From Aphis gossypii (Eukaryota > Arthropoda > Insecta > Hemiptera > Aphididae), in assembly GCF_020184175.1 (NCBI RefSeq), contig NC_065533.1:17444695-17508694 (forward strand): DNA of 64,000 nt. The letters are read 5' to 3'. Below, in pieces: positions 12,576 through 26,103 of this stretch (its first letter is position 1; every line of letters begins with the position of its first letter). The notes beneath the pieces were generated by a model. It worked only from the letters and a program-made list of their open reading frames with translations, made no database searches and was not told the DNA's origin. The translations under genes were made by a program, and so were the position numbers.

Positions 12576-13816
12576 CTAACCGGAAATACACGTGGTCAAT
12601 TATAGCACATCGTGCGTGTCGATATGCGATCGCGCAATCGCACACATCGAATACATGCGATATTATAGTTTTATAATGGCGCGTATGACAACACATTATT
12701 ATAGACTCGTTGGAAACAAGTGGTCATACGAGCCGCCGCCGTTGTCGTCGGCAACGGCGGCGGCGGCGGCGACGACGACGACGGCATAGCTGGGGCTCGG
12801 ACAACGAAAACAATATACCGTCGACCGTGATATGTGCATAATAAAATCACACTATTTATTTCATTGCCCCGATTACAAATGCGTTATGTACACAGAGTTA
12901 TTGTACTATTGTAATTCGTATTGTGCGCGCGTGGAAACGGTTACGAATAATACATGGCAGGTGTCATAATTAGTAGATAATGACGTCCAAGGCCGCAGAG
13001 CTCGACTACCGGTGTTAACGCGGGTATTATAATTTCGCGTTTAATGTCGAGATACATCGCTGCACGGCGAGCGCGGCATAATCTCAATAACTCGAGTTTT
13101 CGAGTGAATAATGACACGGCAAACGATTAGCCGAAGATAGGTAGGTATAATATTATTACGACGAGATAGATAATGACAATATTATAGCCGGCCACGGCCG
13201 TGTGCCGTGCACATGCCGCCGTCGCCGCCGCTGTGCAAAACGGAACGTGCGGGTAAATACCACCGTTGGTTATTATTTTGTTTTTATTTTTATTTTTTTT
13301 TTCGCTAAGATTCGCGTGTCACGACAACATTGGCGACGGTGCTGGTGTGTTTCTCCTTGCGGTGATCTCGAAATGCGTCTTTACGACGTTGAGCATCAAC
13401 TTTGCAATACTATAAATATCGTATTACTGCAAAACTCAACGGATTGGAAAATTACGCTTGTATATTACAATACACTCGAAGCTCGGAATAATCTATTTCT
13501 ATACAACAGTTGTTACTGTTCTACTATTACTTCACAACTACTGCTACAGACTAAAAAAGCAACTACGCGTCCCGTCTCGGCTATAGATGGTACGGGGGCA
13601 AGGGTCAACACACGCCGTCGTCGTCTTCACTAATATGACGTTATTATTATTGTTGTTAACGGGAAGGAATTGTCGTGGTTCGAGTAATTGACGGGCGAAA
13701 AAATTAATATTTATAAGAGGGGAGGAGGGGAGAAGAAAGTGTCTCCCAAACCACAATTATACATAATATACCATTTCCAACGAGTCTATAAGTGTAAAAT
13801 GTCGTACGGGTAATAC
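12576..13816 (-). other. intron between the two exons of the three-repeat gene
   Basis: Bounded by GAG|GTATTA at 13816 and GTTAG| at 12576, with phase 0 on both sides. It is less AT-rich than the large introns elsewhere. It contains a plus-strand open frame (13202-13633) that begins at GTG and lacks coding features. Confidence 0.6.
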
Positions 13817-14362
13817 CTCTTCCGGATTTTGATCGAAAATCCGCTCCAATTGCTGTTTAGCCGGCGAGTTGCCATAACTGCCACTATCAATGAGGACGGG
13901 CCCGCAGGTCTGGGTTTGTTGTTGGTCGTGTTCCGCACCTGTCGACTGGTAGTCACCACCACCCTCGGTTTTGTGGTGGTCGTCTTCGTCGTCGTCCGAC
14001 GATCGTTCTTCGGCTAAATTCTGTACTTCTTTAGACTTGCAGTCCAGCGGTTTAAACAGATCGCGGACACTGACCTTGCGCGACGGGTCGGCCATATCCA
14101 AGTACGGTCCGACAGTTTGCGTGCAATCGTTGGAAAATCTCGTGTTTATGTCGTTCACCAAGCTCGTGGCCTTGGTGGCGACCGTATCCGCGGCGGCCAC
14201 TTCGTCTTCGGCCCCGGAATCCTCCTCGGCCACGGCCAGCAGGTTGTCGCATTCTTTGGACTTGGCTCCGAGCGGCACGAACAGCTCGTCCAGATTTACC
14301 GGGTTCCGGCGGTCCAGCACGGGACCGCACGTTTTGCTATAGTCGTCGTCGTCGTCCATCAT
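13817..14362 (-). CDS. first coding exon of the three-repeat acidic protein
   Basis: ATG ATG at 14362 opens 182 codons ending at the phase-0 donor GAG|GTATTA. The chain has three related repeats: residues 11-41 (TCGPVLDRRNPVNLDELF, then PLGAKSKECDNL), 83-118 (TVGPYLDMADP, then VRDLFKPLDCKSKEVQNLAE), and a shorter one at 152-176 (TCGPVLIDSG, then LERIF). The shared pattern is C/V-G-P-x-L-D, a variable acidic gap, then L-F-x-P-L-x-x-K-S-K-E-x-x-N-L. Acidic linkers (D3-D7, 123-128) separate them. In-frame reading past the donor stops at 13757. Upstream, the frame stays open to TAG at 14381-14383. So either a leader exon starts at CACAG| (14386), or an internal exon starts at GTGTAG| (14380) with six extra codons. 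The family is not recognised. A repeated short linear binding motif is the likeliest reading. Confidence 0.75.
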
Positions 14363-15160
14363 CGTCGCGCGGCGACCGAACTACACCTGTGACAAGGCAA
14401 CGGTGCGCGGGGTGTGGCGACGAGGGTCGGTCTGACGTAGGTTTCACTGCAATACTATACACGTATCGCCGGACGCGCGTCCGCCCGATTTCATAACACC
14501 ACGATTGTTTGCGATGACGACGGATGTCGTCCGGTCTAAAGGTGATAGATACGTCGAGTCGAAAACGATATGAAATAAATAAATAAATAAATAAAAAAAT
14601 GCGAGGCAAGAGTCTATCTCTTATCGAAGAGCGATTGAAAACCGTCGACGAAAAGCGAACGCGCGCACGCCGGTGCCCCGTTCGCCACTGATGCCTGCGG
14701 CCGACGGAAACTCACGGCGTCGGCTAATGGGGTCTTAGTGCACGCAAATTGTGTCACGCGAACCGACACACACATGTACACACGTACACAAACAAACACA
14801 CGGCAATAACTGCGTCAGAGCGCGAGCGCCGCCCGCGAACGGTTCACACAATAAACGTGATGCGAGATGAACACACACACCGACTACAACACACGGCGTG
14901 TGTGGAAACGGACTGCTGCTGCTGCCGCCCGCCGCCGACGCCGCCTTCGAGCAGTCGGTCGGTCGGTCGGTCGTCGTACGGACTCGCCGCCGCCGCCGCC
15001 GCCGCTGATAACGCGCGCGCCACCATAGCAGCAGCACGCCGTCGTCGCGGTGGTGTTGTTACCAAGGCGGCACACCGCGCGCGCGCTCGGTCACCGAGGC
15101 GGCGGCGATCGGCCCGCCCGCCGGCCCGAGAGCTGCAGTGTGGCAAACAACTATTACGAT
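14363..15160 (-). promoter_or_regulatory. CpG-rich 5' region of the three-repeat gene
   Basis: GC-rich sequence upstream of the ATG, with an acceptor-like CTTGTCACAG ending at 14387 and an initiator TCAGT on the minus strand at 14687-14691. It also carries (AAAT)n at about 14577-14597, (GGTC)n at about 14955-14973 and CA-rich runs. ORFs on both strands here are products of the repeats. It plausibly contains the start site and leader of the gene below 14362. Confidence 0.4.
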
Positions 15161-18100
15161 TATGATAATAGTAATAATAATAATATATTATTATAATATT
15201 ATATATTATTATTATATCACAATAACGCGACGACGGAAACTTTTTTCGATATTTTCGACGTCATAACATTCTATTTTTTTTTTCGTGTCATCGTCTCGTT
15301 CGAGACGACGTGTGTAACAACGATAATAATAATATATTATGACAAATGACGGAGTAAAAATAATAATAATGTATATATATGTGTGAGTAACTCGTCGAGT
15401 TATTGACGCCGTCGACGTTTTACTAATATTCCCAGTATCGTCTAAAATATAATAGTACGACATTGTGTAATAATAATAATAACGGTGGTATAATGGTGCT
15501 AGAACGCGCGAGTCCGTCCGAGCGCGAGCGTTTGTGTGTCCCGGGACATATGGATCATTTCGATTTCCCACGGTGATGTAACGACGATAGTAATAATATT
15601 CTGTTGGTCGCACTCGGTTCAATATCAATAGTACAATACTGTACGGCGGCGACAGTAGTTACATCACGACGATTTTAATTATTATATTGTTATAATATAT
15701 TATTCCATTCCACTGCCGCGTCGACGATAGTATTTAGTGCGTTTATTGTTATTCAATATCAACACCACGACGACGTTAAACAATTTAATAACGATATATA
15801 TATATATGTGCGCGCGTGTGTGTGTGTACTGCAAACGCGTCGTCGCAGCACACAACGCAGTTTAAAATCCATTCGATAGTATGAGTTCTATTGAATACGG
15901 GTGATAATAATGGACACGACACCCTAAAATATATACTCGGCAGTGATTCCGAGTCGAGAGAGAAAAAATTCGACGCAAATGTGGCGATTAGAGATTGTAA
16001 CTCTTGCAAGTGCAAAACAGAAACCGATAAAAAAAAAAAAAATAATAATAAAATACAGAGATAGTAACATTGTTATTGATAATTAATTTACTTAGTATGG
16101 AATTTCAGAGTAATACACTACTATTAACTGCTGTAACCTATAATATACAATACCGTTGTAGTAAATGGTAAATACTTTAAGCGATACTTATACTTACTGC
16201 TAATAAGACGCACGCACGAGAAGAATTATACTATTTTAACCGACGAGACCACGAAACACGGTTAGTTTTATTTTTATTTTCACCTATATGTTTTGTCTAG
16301 TTTTTCATCGGGAGTCAAAGGGGAACGCGCGTAATGTTGCAATATTTTTTTATTGAATCGAATTGCATAAATACGATACGACTTATATTAAGGTCATAAA
16401 ACGCTGTTAAGCTATAAATTATAACGCTATTATGTATAATACATAACTTAACGTAATAGATATCTGCGTTCAAACTTTAAACTACATATACTTAAGTAGT
16501 CTTATTTTTTCATATATCAGAGTACCATCACCATGAAAGTGTAGCCAGAAAATACAAGTAAATTAACATGATATGATAGTAATACGTATTTATCATAATA
16601 TTATAATGAATATTATTCATATATACTTTACATAATACCCAACTTATTTAGTATAGATGCTATAGGTATACTATTAATCTAATTCATTATTAGTTCTTTT
16701 TCTTTTTGTATATTATGTATTATAATATATGTTATGTAACATGTTTGTTTGTAAAATAATTATAGTATTGGTTGTTATTTCATAAGATTGTAAATATATT
16801 TTTCCTTTGACAAAAGCCTTAGCTCGCAAAATAAAATAAATACATAAATAATACATTATTAATTGATAATAGACCGAAGAAATATTAGAACATCATTTCA
16901 AGTTCAAATATTTTATGTGTAGTCCGAAAACTTATTTTTAATGATGTTTTAAGTGTTCTTAGTTTGTAGTTAATTGTACAATTAAATCTCATTTGCTTCT
17001 AAGATAACCCAAGCTAAATATTTAAAAAAACAAAAAACTTAGTAATAATAGTTGTTCAAAGAATATCAATTTATTATGATAAATAAGTACTTGATGTTAT
17101 TTTATATAATAGCAGCTTTCATAACCGAATAAGTGCCTATAATAGCATTTTAGCTGTACATTTTTCATTGGCATAAAACCTTAATAATGTAAGTACCTAG
17201 TTTAATGCTTATAAATTAATAAACGATAGGATTTTACATGAATATTTAATTACAGTTATCGAGTTAAGTAGTTTCTACTAAACCTAAGGTAATAATCTAT
17301 TATTTTTATTCAAATGAAACAATTAATATTTGCACTAAAAGATATATTTATTCCTCTGACGACAAGTATAATAAGTAATAACTAATAACCTTTTAATACT
17401 GATAATAATTTATATTGTATAAAACATAACACAACAACCTCGTGTTAAGTAAATTATAACGTAATTTTTGTGGTATACACAATATAGACCCCTGGGAAAC
17501 ATAGTTTCCCATTACTAAATTTACCAAACAGTTGTCTAAAAAACATGCAAAAATACCATCAAATTTTTATTTATTGTAATTTTCAAGGTAAAACTTCGTT
17601 ATATCGTTATAATTATCATTTGTGCGTGACATTTAGCGGATAATTCGAAAATGTTACATGCAAAGAAAAACAAATTCATCTAATAAAAAATGTTGCAATT
17701 GACATAGAATTCTTAGAAGAAAAAAAACATAAAAAATAATGTACATTTTCCAATCCATAAAAGTTTGTTTTTTATAATATTGCTATACAAAATCTCAAAA
17801 ACAGATTATACGCATTTTTTGATTATAAATTATCTAAAACACAATCAAGCAAGTAACCAAACATATAATACTGTAATAAGTCTATAACTAAATACACATC
17901 CATATGCAACTTGAAAAAATGTATTTTGAAAAAAACTGCAAGTCAACTTTCTTTCCCGTCTAATAGCTTATCGTGGGCGAATGGGTGGCAATTAGGTTGC
18001 CGAAGGCGCTAATTATTTTGCATAATTTCTATAATCTAGGTCATCTAAAGTATCACGTGTCCAAGGGAATTAATAAACTGAAATATATTGCACGGATTTA

Positions 18101-20958
18101 TACAGTTAAGTCCACATAACGCTGACGTAAAATTGTTTTTATTTTTTGTCGCAACTAACTTTTCCAATGTTTGTACTCAACAACAAAATTGAACATTAAC
18201 CAGTTAAGATTTTTTTTAAAAATTTTAAGTTAAATAATTAATTAATTTTCTTTTTGACTTGGTAACTTAATTTGTTGGAGTAACAACTTTTCCAGTCGAT
18301 TTAAAAAAAATAATACCTTAAGTTAAAATCATGTTTATGTATGTTATCAATAACTGACACTAACTGTAATTAAAACTAATTAACTAATTATTTTTATTGT
18401 TTAATTACGCCGATATAACGAATTTGATACAAATAAATAAGAAAATATTTCTTTAATTAATAATTTAGTAGGCACAACCGTATAATTATTGTCTAACCAT
18501 TTTATTGGCAATGTAAATTTGTAATTCAAAGAAGTATTTCTTTATTATATAGTACAGGATACATTTTAAATAAAATTTTTATTATAAAGTAAAATAAAAA
18601 TTAAAAATTGCACAATCACTATTAAAACAATTTTAATTAACTAATTGTTAATCAATTTTAAATTTATATTTTTCTCCAGATTAACTTTAAATTTAAAATG
18701 TTCAATAGTATAATATTTGTTAACTATTACCCATTGCTTAGCCAACTTAACAACCATTTAAACTCACTAACTTAAGTTAAATGCTTTTATTAATTTTTCC
18801 ACCTTTGCTTATCAATACAACGCACTCGGTTCAGGAGGTCAACGACGATTCCGAAAACTTCTAATCAGCTTAACATAATAATTAATAGCTTTTGATAACT
18901 GTGTTTCAGCATAAATTTTACTTCTATTAAAATCACAAATATATTTAAGCGAATTTGCGAAAGAATTCTAATCGCTACTAAATTTTTTGGTAACGGGTGT
19001 AAAAAGTTGGGTCTAGCGGGTTTTAGATGTCACAGCAACCAATTGTATTTAAAAACTTTGAAAAAAATAAGCACACTGCTGCTTTAATTTACTAAGTATC
19101 ATATTTACTAATTAAAAATATAATTTTACATTCGTTTATTTGTTTAATTCTACACAATATTATAGGCATAGCTCAAAAATCAATTCAAATTTAAATATTA
19201 TCAATTTATTATCATGAAATAATTTTAGGAAATTTTCGATGTAATTAGTAATATGTGTATGCTTATGTGTTATTGTTAAATCCAAAAATTAAAAATATAA
19301 ACAAATTTAATTGGCATCACAAATCTAATACTAGCTGATTATCACAAACGCTATGATGAAAACTAGTCACACGATGACCTTGTTGACTGATTAAAGATAA
19401 ATCAACTCCATAACTATTTGAAGTAATGTGTGAAATAAATAATTATTTCCAAATGCGATATTGCACTGGATAATGATTTTTTTTTTTTAATTAATCTGTC
19501 GCAGTTTGATACACCGGCGAGAGCTGAACATAAAAGTAAATTAAAACAAATCCTTAAAAAAAAAAAGTTTTTTCAGGGGGCTCTAAAATTGTACCGAAGT
19601 AATTAGTCCTTATATCATGAAGATAATTAGGACCCGGATTTGTATACAAATGGATATTTACACCAGGTTGGGCTGATATGTAATGCCTCTAAAGTTTTAA
19701 CGTGTAACTTGAAAACCAACCAAACTGTTGTATATAAATATACATATAATATAAATATATATTTTTTTACTTATATACAAGTTTAATTATAAATGTTAAG
19801 TTTCATAATATGTAGATTATAATGCTTAAAATGCATACTTAAATAGTTTAGAGAAAATACAAATTAACTGCATATTTATAATATAATATACATATAGGTA
19901 TACTTAATTTATATTTTAAGAATTACACTTTAAAATAAATATTTATAACATGACGATTCTGAATAAAATAAATAAATGGTTTCCTACTAAAGGTTATTTT
20001 TATCATACTTGAAAAAGAATTATAGGTACCATCCAAAACTAAAGGAAAATTGTATTTTAAATCTCTATCTTTAAAAAGTTTCTATGATCACCGTCTGATA
20101 CTTTATGCAATTGTAAGTACCTTTTTATCCCTTAAAGTTTTTTACCTCATCATTTTTCTTTTTCATAAGAAAAAAATCAACACTGTGTAATACGCATTTT
20201 AGACATTGATCTATATTAAAAATGTGAGTTATAAGCTACTACCATGGCAAATACAGTATAACATATTTCGATACATATAGAAAGTTTAAAATACTTATAA
20301 ATAGTATATATTTTATGACTTAAACCAGAACAAAATTATACTTCTGAGAAACAAGACGTGTTGAGTTATTAAAGTATTATTTTATCATAATAGCTTCAAA
20401 AAGGTTTTTTTTCCGAGAATTAAAAATACTATGACGACGTGTACTCAAAGAATGATTATACAATTTTTATAATAACGAAAATTGTGGTATATAATAGATT
20501 GCAAAAACTAAATGTTGATAAGATTTTTACCAGGAAGCTTTCGTATTATTTAAGACATTAATACCTTTTATATGAATAGAATGTTAAACTAATTATTTAA
20601 TTTTTAAATTTAAAATAGTTTATACCATGGTTAATTGTTATCATTATCTATGGACTATCTATAAATTAACCTTGTCTTATATTTATAAAGTTACTATAGT
20701 AAATAAAAAAATATAAATTTCACAAAATTAAGGTAGTTAAACAATATAGTAATAATAAAAGCAGTAGTCACAAAATGTTTATTTAAATTAAATTTATTAT
20801 TTCGCTGTATATCAATTGAGTCCCTGAACGGGGAAAAAAAATTAATAATTGAGTCCGAGGATTATTTTGAGTAAAATCAACCGTCCAGACACAGCAGAAA
20901 TTATGCTGCGCGACATTAAGATATAATAATATGTTGTTGTCACACTTTTACCGCACAG
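15161..20958. other. boundary of the CpG island, then AT-rich noncoding DNA
   Basis: Composition shifts around 15.9-16.1 kb from CpG-containing to extremely AT-rich. A minus-strand GTAAGT donor-like site near 16.19 kb (AGCA|GTAAGT) follows a slightly GC-richer 60 bases and might mark an untranslated exon, but nothing supports it further. The rest holds poly-A/T runs and a small palindrome (GGGAAACATAGTTTCCC near 17.49 kb). Confidence 0.5.
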
Positions 20959-21013
20959 CCGCAAGCAGTGTCGTACGTCAAAAGCTGCTTCGTCTAGATG
21001 CGCCTTAATGTAC
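20959..21013 (+). CDS. possible small internal exon, plus strand
   Basis: A 55-base GC-richer island in AT-rich DNA is flanked by an acceptor (CACTTTTACCGCACAG|) and a strong donor (TGTAC|GTAAGTAAAG). One frame is open: one base, then 18 codons reading RKQCRTSKAA then SSRCALMY, ending in phase 0. It could equally be an untranslated exon. Its exit phase fits the entry phase of the candidate at 32040, which is weak support. No function can be given. Confidence 0.25.
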
Positions 21014-23609
21014 GTAAGTAAAGGTATGAAGACAAATATGTGATTATTTTTTTTTTGTTTAAGGTTTGATGAAACTCAACTAATGTTATAACAGAGAATC
21101 AATTAGCAATATACGTAAAATTTCAAAGGACCCACTTGGTATTTATCCTTAAACAACCTGGGTCTCATAAAAGCTTATATTAGGACTTGGTCCGTATGCT
21201 GCATACGAAAATAAAGGATAATTTAAAGAACAATAGGCTATCTATTACTCAATAAAAATCTAAACAAAACTATGTATTACTATTATGAAATAATTCATTT
21301 AATTATTATTCTCTCGAGGTAACTGATACTACTATAAAAGTGTAGTCTACGTTTAAATTCTTCTAGATAGCGCTAGTGAATACAATTAATAATTATTATA
21401 TTTGTATTGCTTATCTAACAAAAAAAAAAAATTGGAACCCCCCTCTACTACTGGACAGTAAATTTTGAGTTAACCTCAACAATGATACGTCACTAAAATA
21501 GATGTGTTAAATTTGATTTTAACAGTTCTAAAATAACAAACCTAAATCTTTGATATAGAAAAACATTTTTATCAGAAAAAATTCTATTACTATAATGGAA
21601 TTTTGTATAATATGTGTTTAAATTACTATTGTTAAAATAATTTTTTTGGAAACTTTGATATTATACATATAACAAATTATGGTAGTATTAAAAGTTAATA
21701 TAACTTATAAATTAATACTGAAGTACAGTACAATAATGTTATAAAGTTTTAAATAGCTTAAAATTAATCTAAATATTTTAAAAATGTCATTGTATATAGA
21801 AAATAATATTATATTAATATGTATATATATTTTTTTTTGGTTAAAATAAAATAAATCGTTATTTAAATCAATTATTAAATGGTAATTGTTCATTTAATAA
21901 TATAGGGGTATAATGTTATGAGTTACAACTAAAAATAAATTTTATTTAGACAAAAACTGGAGTTAGGCAAATATTATTGCTCTTCGCTGTTTTTAAATAA
22001 AAATAATTAAATTATACACTATTTTGTAATATGTTGTGATTTAAAAAGATTTATCAAATCAACCTATTTTTTAAACATTTATTAACGATATTTAGGGATA
22101 CATTAAACATATACATAGTATGTAAACAACATAAAAGCATAGTAATAAAATATTTTAAGACTATTTCATTAAAATAAGTTTCTAACATTTTATTTTTTTT
22201 TATTATACAAATATGACTAAAGTTATTTTTTTTAAATCATAAACTAAACTTAAAATTAAGCTTTAAGAAAAACAAAACTAAAAAATCTTTTTAGTTTTTA
22301 AACTTTATCGAAAATTGAAGAGAATATAAAATAGTAAACGAAAATATTATTGTTTAGAACTCATATAACTATAGTTATTAAGAAATTTAAAATAACTTAT
22401 AGAGAAATATTAAAACGAAGTACCTACAACAAATTAAAATAACTAAAACAAAAATTTATAAAAAATTTATATTCTCATAAACAACCTACATTGTTGGAAA
22501 AAGTGCTTACTCTATCAAAAATATTTTAACATAAATACTATAATATCATCTATAGAAATAAATGTACCTGCTACGCATAACCGAACTATCACGACGATTC
22601 ACGAGTGACGATGCATGACCTACCTCATACATACATTTTAACCATATTTAAATCTTAATTATGGTTGAAATAATCAATTCTTCAATTTTATTAGCGATTT
22701 TAAAGAAAAATACATACACAATGCCTCAAACACTAACATCAAAACTTAACAGTAATAAAAATATATATATTAACTAGTAATTACTATTAATAATAATAAT
22801 ATAATTGTAGGTCCAAACCCATAAACTCCATAATATGAATACATATTAAATGAAAAAACTCTCAATGTGAAACCAATAATACAAATAATATACTCATTGC
22901 TTCGCTCAGAATCAATTTGTATGCAATTTTTACACAAGTAAACGCTTATAATTTGCGTTTTTTGTATAAGTTAGAAATAAATATAATGTTTACATAACAT
23001 AGTTCTTATTTTAAACAATTTCATTTTTCAAAAAAAATTTTCCATCATTTTCTACCGTAATAAATTTTTTTTTTTGGTTTTTAAATACTTGTTTATTACG
23101 AATAACATTCTAATATTCAAAAATTATTTTACTTTAGAATATGATTTTAAAATATGCAGGACTATCAATAAAAAAAAAATTAATAAATAATTCGAAAGAC
23201 AAATCATTTTTTTTTTTTTGTAAAATTAAATGGAATACAATTTATAAGTAATAATTCACACTACACGCAAAACCAAACGAGATAAATAAATGACTGTCTA
23301 ATGTTAAAAAAAAAACACTCGTCAGTAAATTATAATAAATAAAGATACTATTGTATACATGTATGAATGCCATGTATTGGATTCTACTGGTGTAATACGA
23401 GGTATAAATAAAATATATATTTAATACAATTCCTTCGCTCAACATTTTTGCTTTTACTGTATAATATGCGTTAAATTTGGTGAGTCATAAACCTTATTAT
23501 TAAAACGAAAATGGTAAAGAAAATTTTATTTGAATTTATCAATAAAATATCAACATACAATTTTCATTCAGGTTAGTTTTTGTTTTTATACTAATTTAAT
23601 TATTGTATA
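21014..23609. other. AT-rich noncoding DNA
   Basis: No coding signal. The segment near 22.89-22.92 kb (ATTGCTTCGCTCAGAAT) resembles one near 48.98 kb (TTCACTCCGCTCAGAAT), suggesting fragments of a shared dispersed repeat. Confidence 0.45.
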
Positions 23610-23977
23610 CAGGGTGTCCCGTGAGGATTTACCCATTGCGATATCTCGTTATCTGTATTTGTTACCACTATGGTATTAAATAATTCACTGTTTTTCTAGA
23701 AACTAGAAAAATATTAAAATCAGGAAATTAATGAATCAAAATGTTGAAACGTCAATATTTTCAGAAAAATTAACTCTACAAAATGGCTATCTTCGATTTT
23801 TTTGAAATAATTAAATAAAAAATATATTTTTTAACTTTTTTACCAAAACATTAAAATAAATTAAAACATAAAATATTGTAGTTCTTATTCCTGTGAGTCT
23901 TATTAAAAAATCAGAATTATGATATGTCCATTATTTCAGGAGATATCGCAATGGGTAAATCCTCACGGGACACCCTG
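23610..23977. mobile_element. 368-bp MITE with perfect 38-bp terminal inverted repeats
   Basis: CAGGGTGTCCCGTGAGGATT begins a 38-base sequence at 23610-23647 that recurs exactly in reverse complement at 23940-23977. The interior is AT-rich without an ORF. Both flanks show TATA or TA next to the ends, consistent with a TA or TATA target duplication. CAGGGTGTCCC termini are frequent on small non-autonomous DNA transposons of insects. The superfamily (perhaps Tc1/mariner-like) is an inference. Perfect arms suggest fairly recent insertion. Confidence 0.85.
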
Positions 23978-25830
23978 TATATCAATTATTCAAGTTTTAA
24001 AATGAAAATAAATAATTTTTTTCAAATTCTTTAATTATTCAGTTTTTATGATTTGTTTCAATGTTTTAAGACTTTTCGGCACTACAAAATCGAGCCTTGG
24101 TAATAAAATTATCAATTGAAACTAAACAAAATAAATTCTATAATCGCTAAAAGAGTTAAACAAATACACGAGTATCTATAATGTCATTGCTTTAATCTAT
24201 ATTAAATTTAATACCTATGTAGTATGTAATAATATAAGATAGTATAAAATATCATAATTAATTGTATACGAGCAGTGTATCAACAAAATTACAATAATAA
24301 TAATTAGTGTTACGCTATACTATTTACTCTAATTCTTTATAGTGCACAGAGCCAAATGGTTTAAATCATGTTTAATATATGTTAAGATCTATAAACATTT
24401 TTTAATGCCAAGATATCTTTGCATAGTCAATTAAAAAACAAATGTTAAATTAATAATGACTTAGTTTTATCAATAGAATAAATATAATAATATCAACTAT
24501 TATTCTATTATTATATGCAAGAATTGTCTTTATAATAAACTACCGTACATGGAATATAGTATATAAAAATATAAAACTGAACAATTTCACGGAAATTAGA
24601 AATAAATATTTAAAATAAGAATATTACCTATAATTTCTGAACAAGGTTATATAAACATTTACTGATGCAATAAGTATTGATGAACTGATTATTAATTCTC
24701 AAGAGTATGAACTAAGAAGTACTTTTTACTAAAAACAATGTTTTAAATTCAACTTACATCATATAAATTATTTTTTATAATACACATATTAATATTGAAT
24801 AAAAATGTTCAGCTCTTAGTCTATACACATTTTAACAAATAATATTTTATTAATTTACGGAATAATCCATTATTAATAAGAAATCAATACTGATTAAAAT
24901 ATAGCAATAGGTTTATGAATGCAAATAAAATAGATTTTTGTATAGGTAAATTGAGTTTATTTTTTATTATTTTATACATTCTAGAGAATATCTGATTTAA
25001 AAAGCAATGCTTATAGCGTCTGAAAAAATAAATAATACTTACAGAAAAAAGCACTATATTTAATTTTTATAAACAAAGACGGTCGATCAACTAAACGTAG
25101 AAAAACTTTTATAAAAATGTGTACAGGGAAAGCTTAAACATTTTTTACACGCAGTATTTGAAAATTCAAAATACGCTCCTTTGCAAATATACTAATATAA
25201 TAATAATAATAATTAGGGCGTGGATTTAAATAAATGCAAATTGTATTTTTATCTGAATATCCTAAGACATTGCTTTCAAATCATAAAATTCGTTTATATT
25301 CATCAAAGAATTTAAAAATGAAACTTATACTTTACATAATCCATTTTTTGTATATTTTATGATAAAGGATACACTTTGATAAAAGTTTATCTTAAGCTAT
25401 CTTAGTAAAAAAAAAAAAAACAATTAAATATTTTTTATGAATTTTAATTTGTCATATTATTTTTAATTATTATTGTACGTATTATGTTTTTATATAGGTA
25501 TGTACTAAACAAGTCAATGGTTTCGGTGGCGTTATAAACGTAATTGTTATCACGTAAGTTTTAATATTATAAATTTAATTTTGTTTAATTATTTATATTT
25601 AACATTATACTAAAAATAACTTTTGAGCACATTTTGTTGTACTTTGAAATATTATAACTACTATAATAATAATAATAATAATAGTATTAATCGTATTTTT
25701 AAAATTCTTTTTTTTTAAAGATATTGAAATCCAAATAATAATTCTAATTCTAGAATGGCTATATAAGAATAACCTAATGAAATGATGTATAGTAAACGTC
25801 CCCGACACAACAGTACTGTTTTAAATAGTT
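23978..25830. other. AT-rich noncoding DNA
   Basis: No supported exon. Contains an (AAT)n run near 25.66-25.68 kb and the phrase AATTAGGGCGTGGATTT near 25.21 kb. A similar phrase (AATTAGGACCCGGATTT) occurs near 19.63 kb, possibly from the ends of a dispersed repeat. Confidence 0.45.
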
Positions 25831-26103
25831 TTAATACTTTAATAGGAGAAAAAATAATTCTTCTATGGTAGCTGTGGCACGAGCTTCCTCATTATGATTA
25901 TTATTCAACGTGATTTCGAGTAGACAGCAAAAACGAATCGCCAAAAGCGTGTTCATGTAACGCGGTAGATACATATTATTATTATTATTATTATGATTAT
26001 ATTGTGTATTGTTGATACCCATTTGTGGAAGCAGTGTGGCGATCATCAAGGTGAACAAGTCGTAAGATAAAATATTTTTCTCTCTGTTTCGAAGTGTACG
26101 CAC
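25831..26103 (-). CDS. unrecognised ORF or exon, minus strand
   Basis: A 90-codon open frame with balanced, protein-like codon use in an otherwise stop-rich region. It has no ATG at its left end. The first in-frame ATG is about 19 codons in, and the frame could begin at an acceptor-like GTGTAG|TG near 26105. The peptide carries two moderately hydrophobic stretches (DLFTLMIATLLPQMG and TLLAIRFCCLLEITL), separated by an Asn run from (AAT)n, and ends EELFFLLLKY. No family is recognised. It may be a terminal exon, a small membrane-associated protein, or chance. It lies head-to-head with the small ORF at 26558. Confidence 0.3.
   Translation of the reverse strand: MRTLRNREKNILSYDLFTLMIATLLPQMGINNTQYNHNNNNNNMYLPRYMNTLLAIRFCCLLEITLNNNHNEEARATATIEELFFLLLKY

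Noticed and set aside
11335..12605. Very long plus-strand ORFs (375 and 413 codons) opposite the 11.3-12.6 kb exon
   Set aside because: They are antisense shadows of a GC-rich exon: mirror-image composition, Cys/Arg/Val runs, non-ATG starts. The minus frame has matched phase-0 splice sites.
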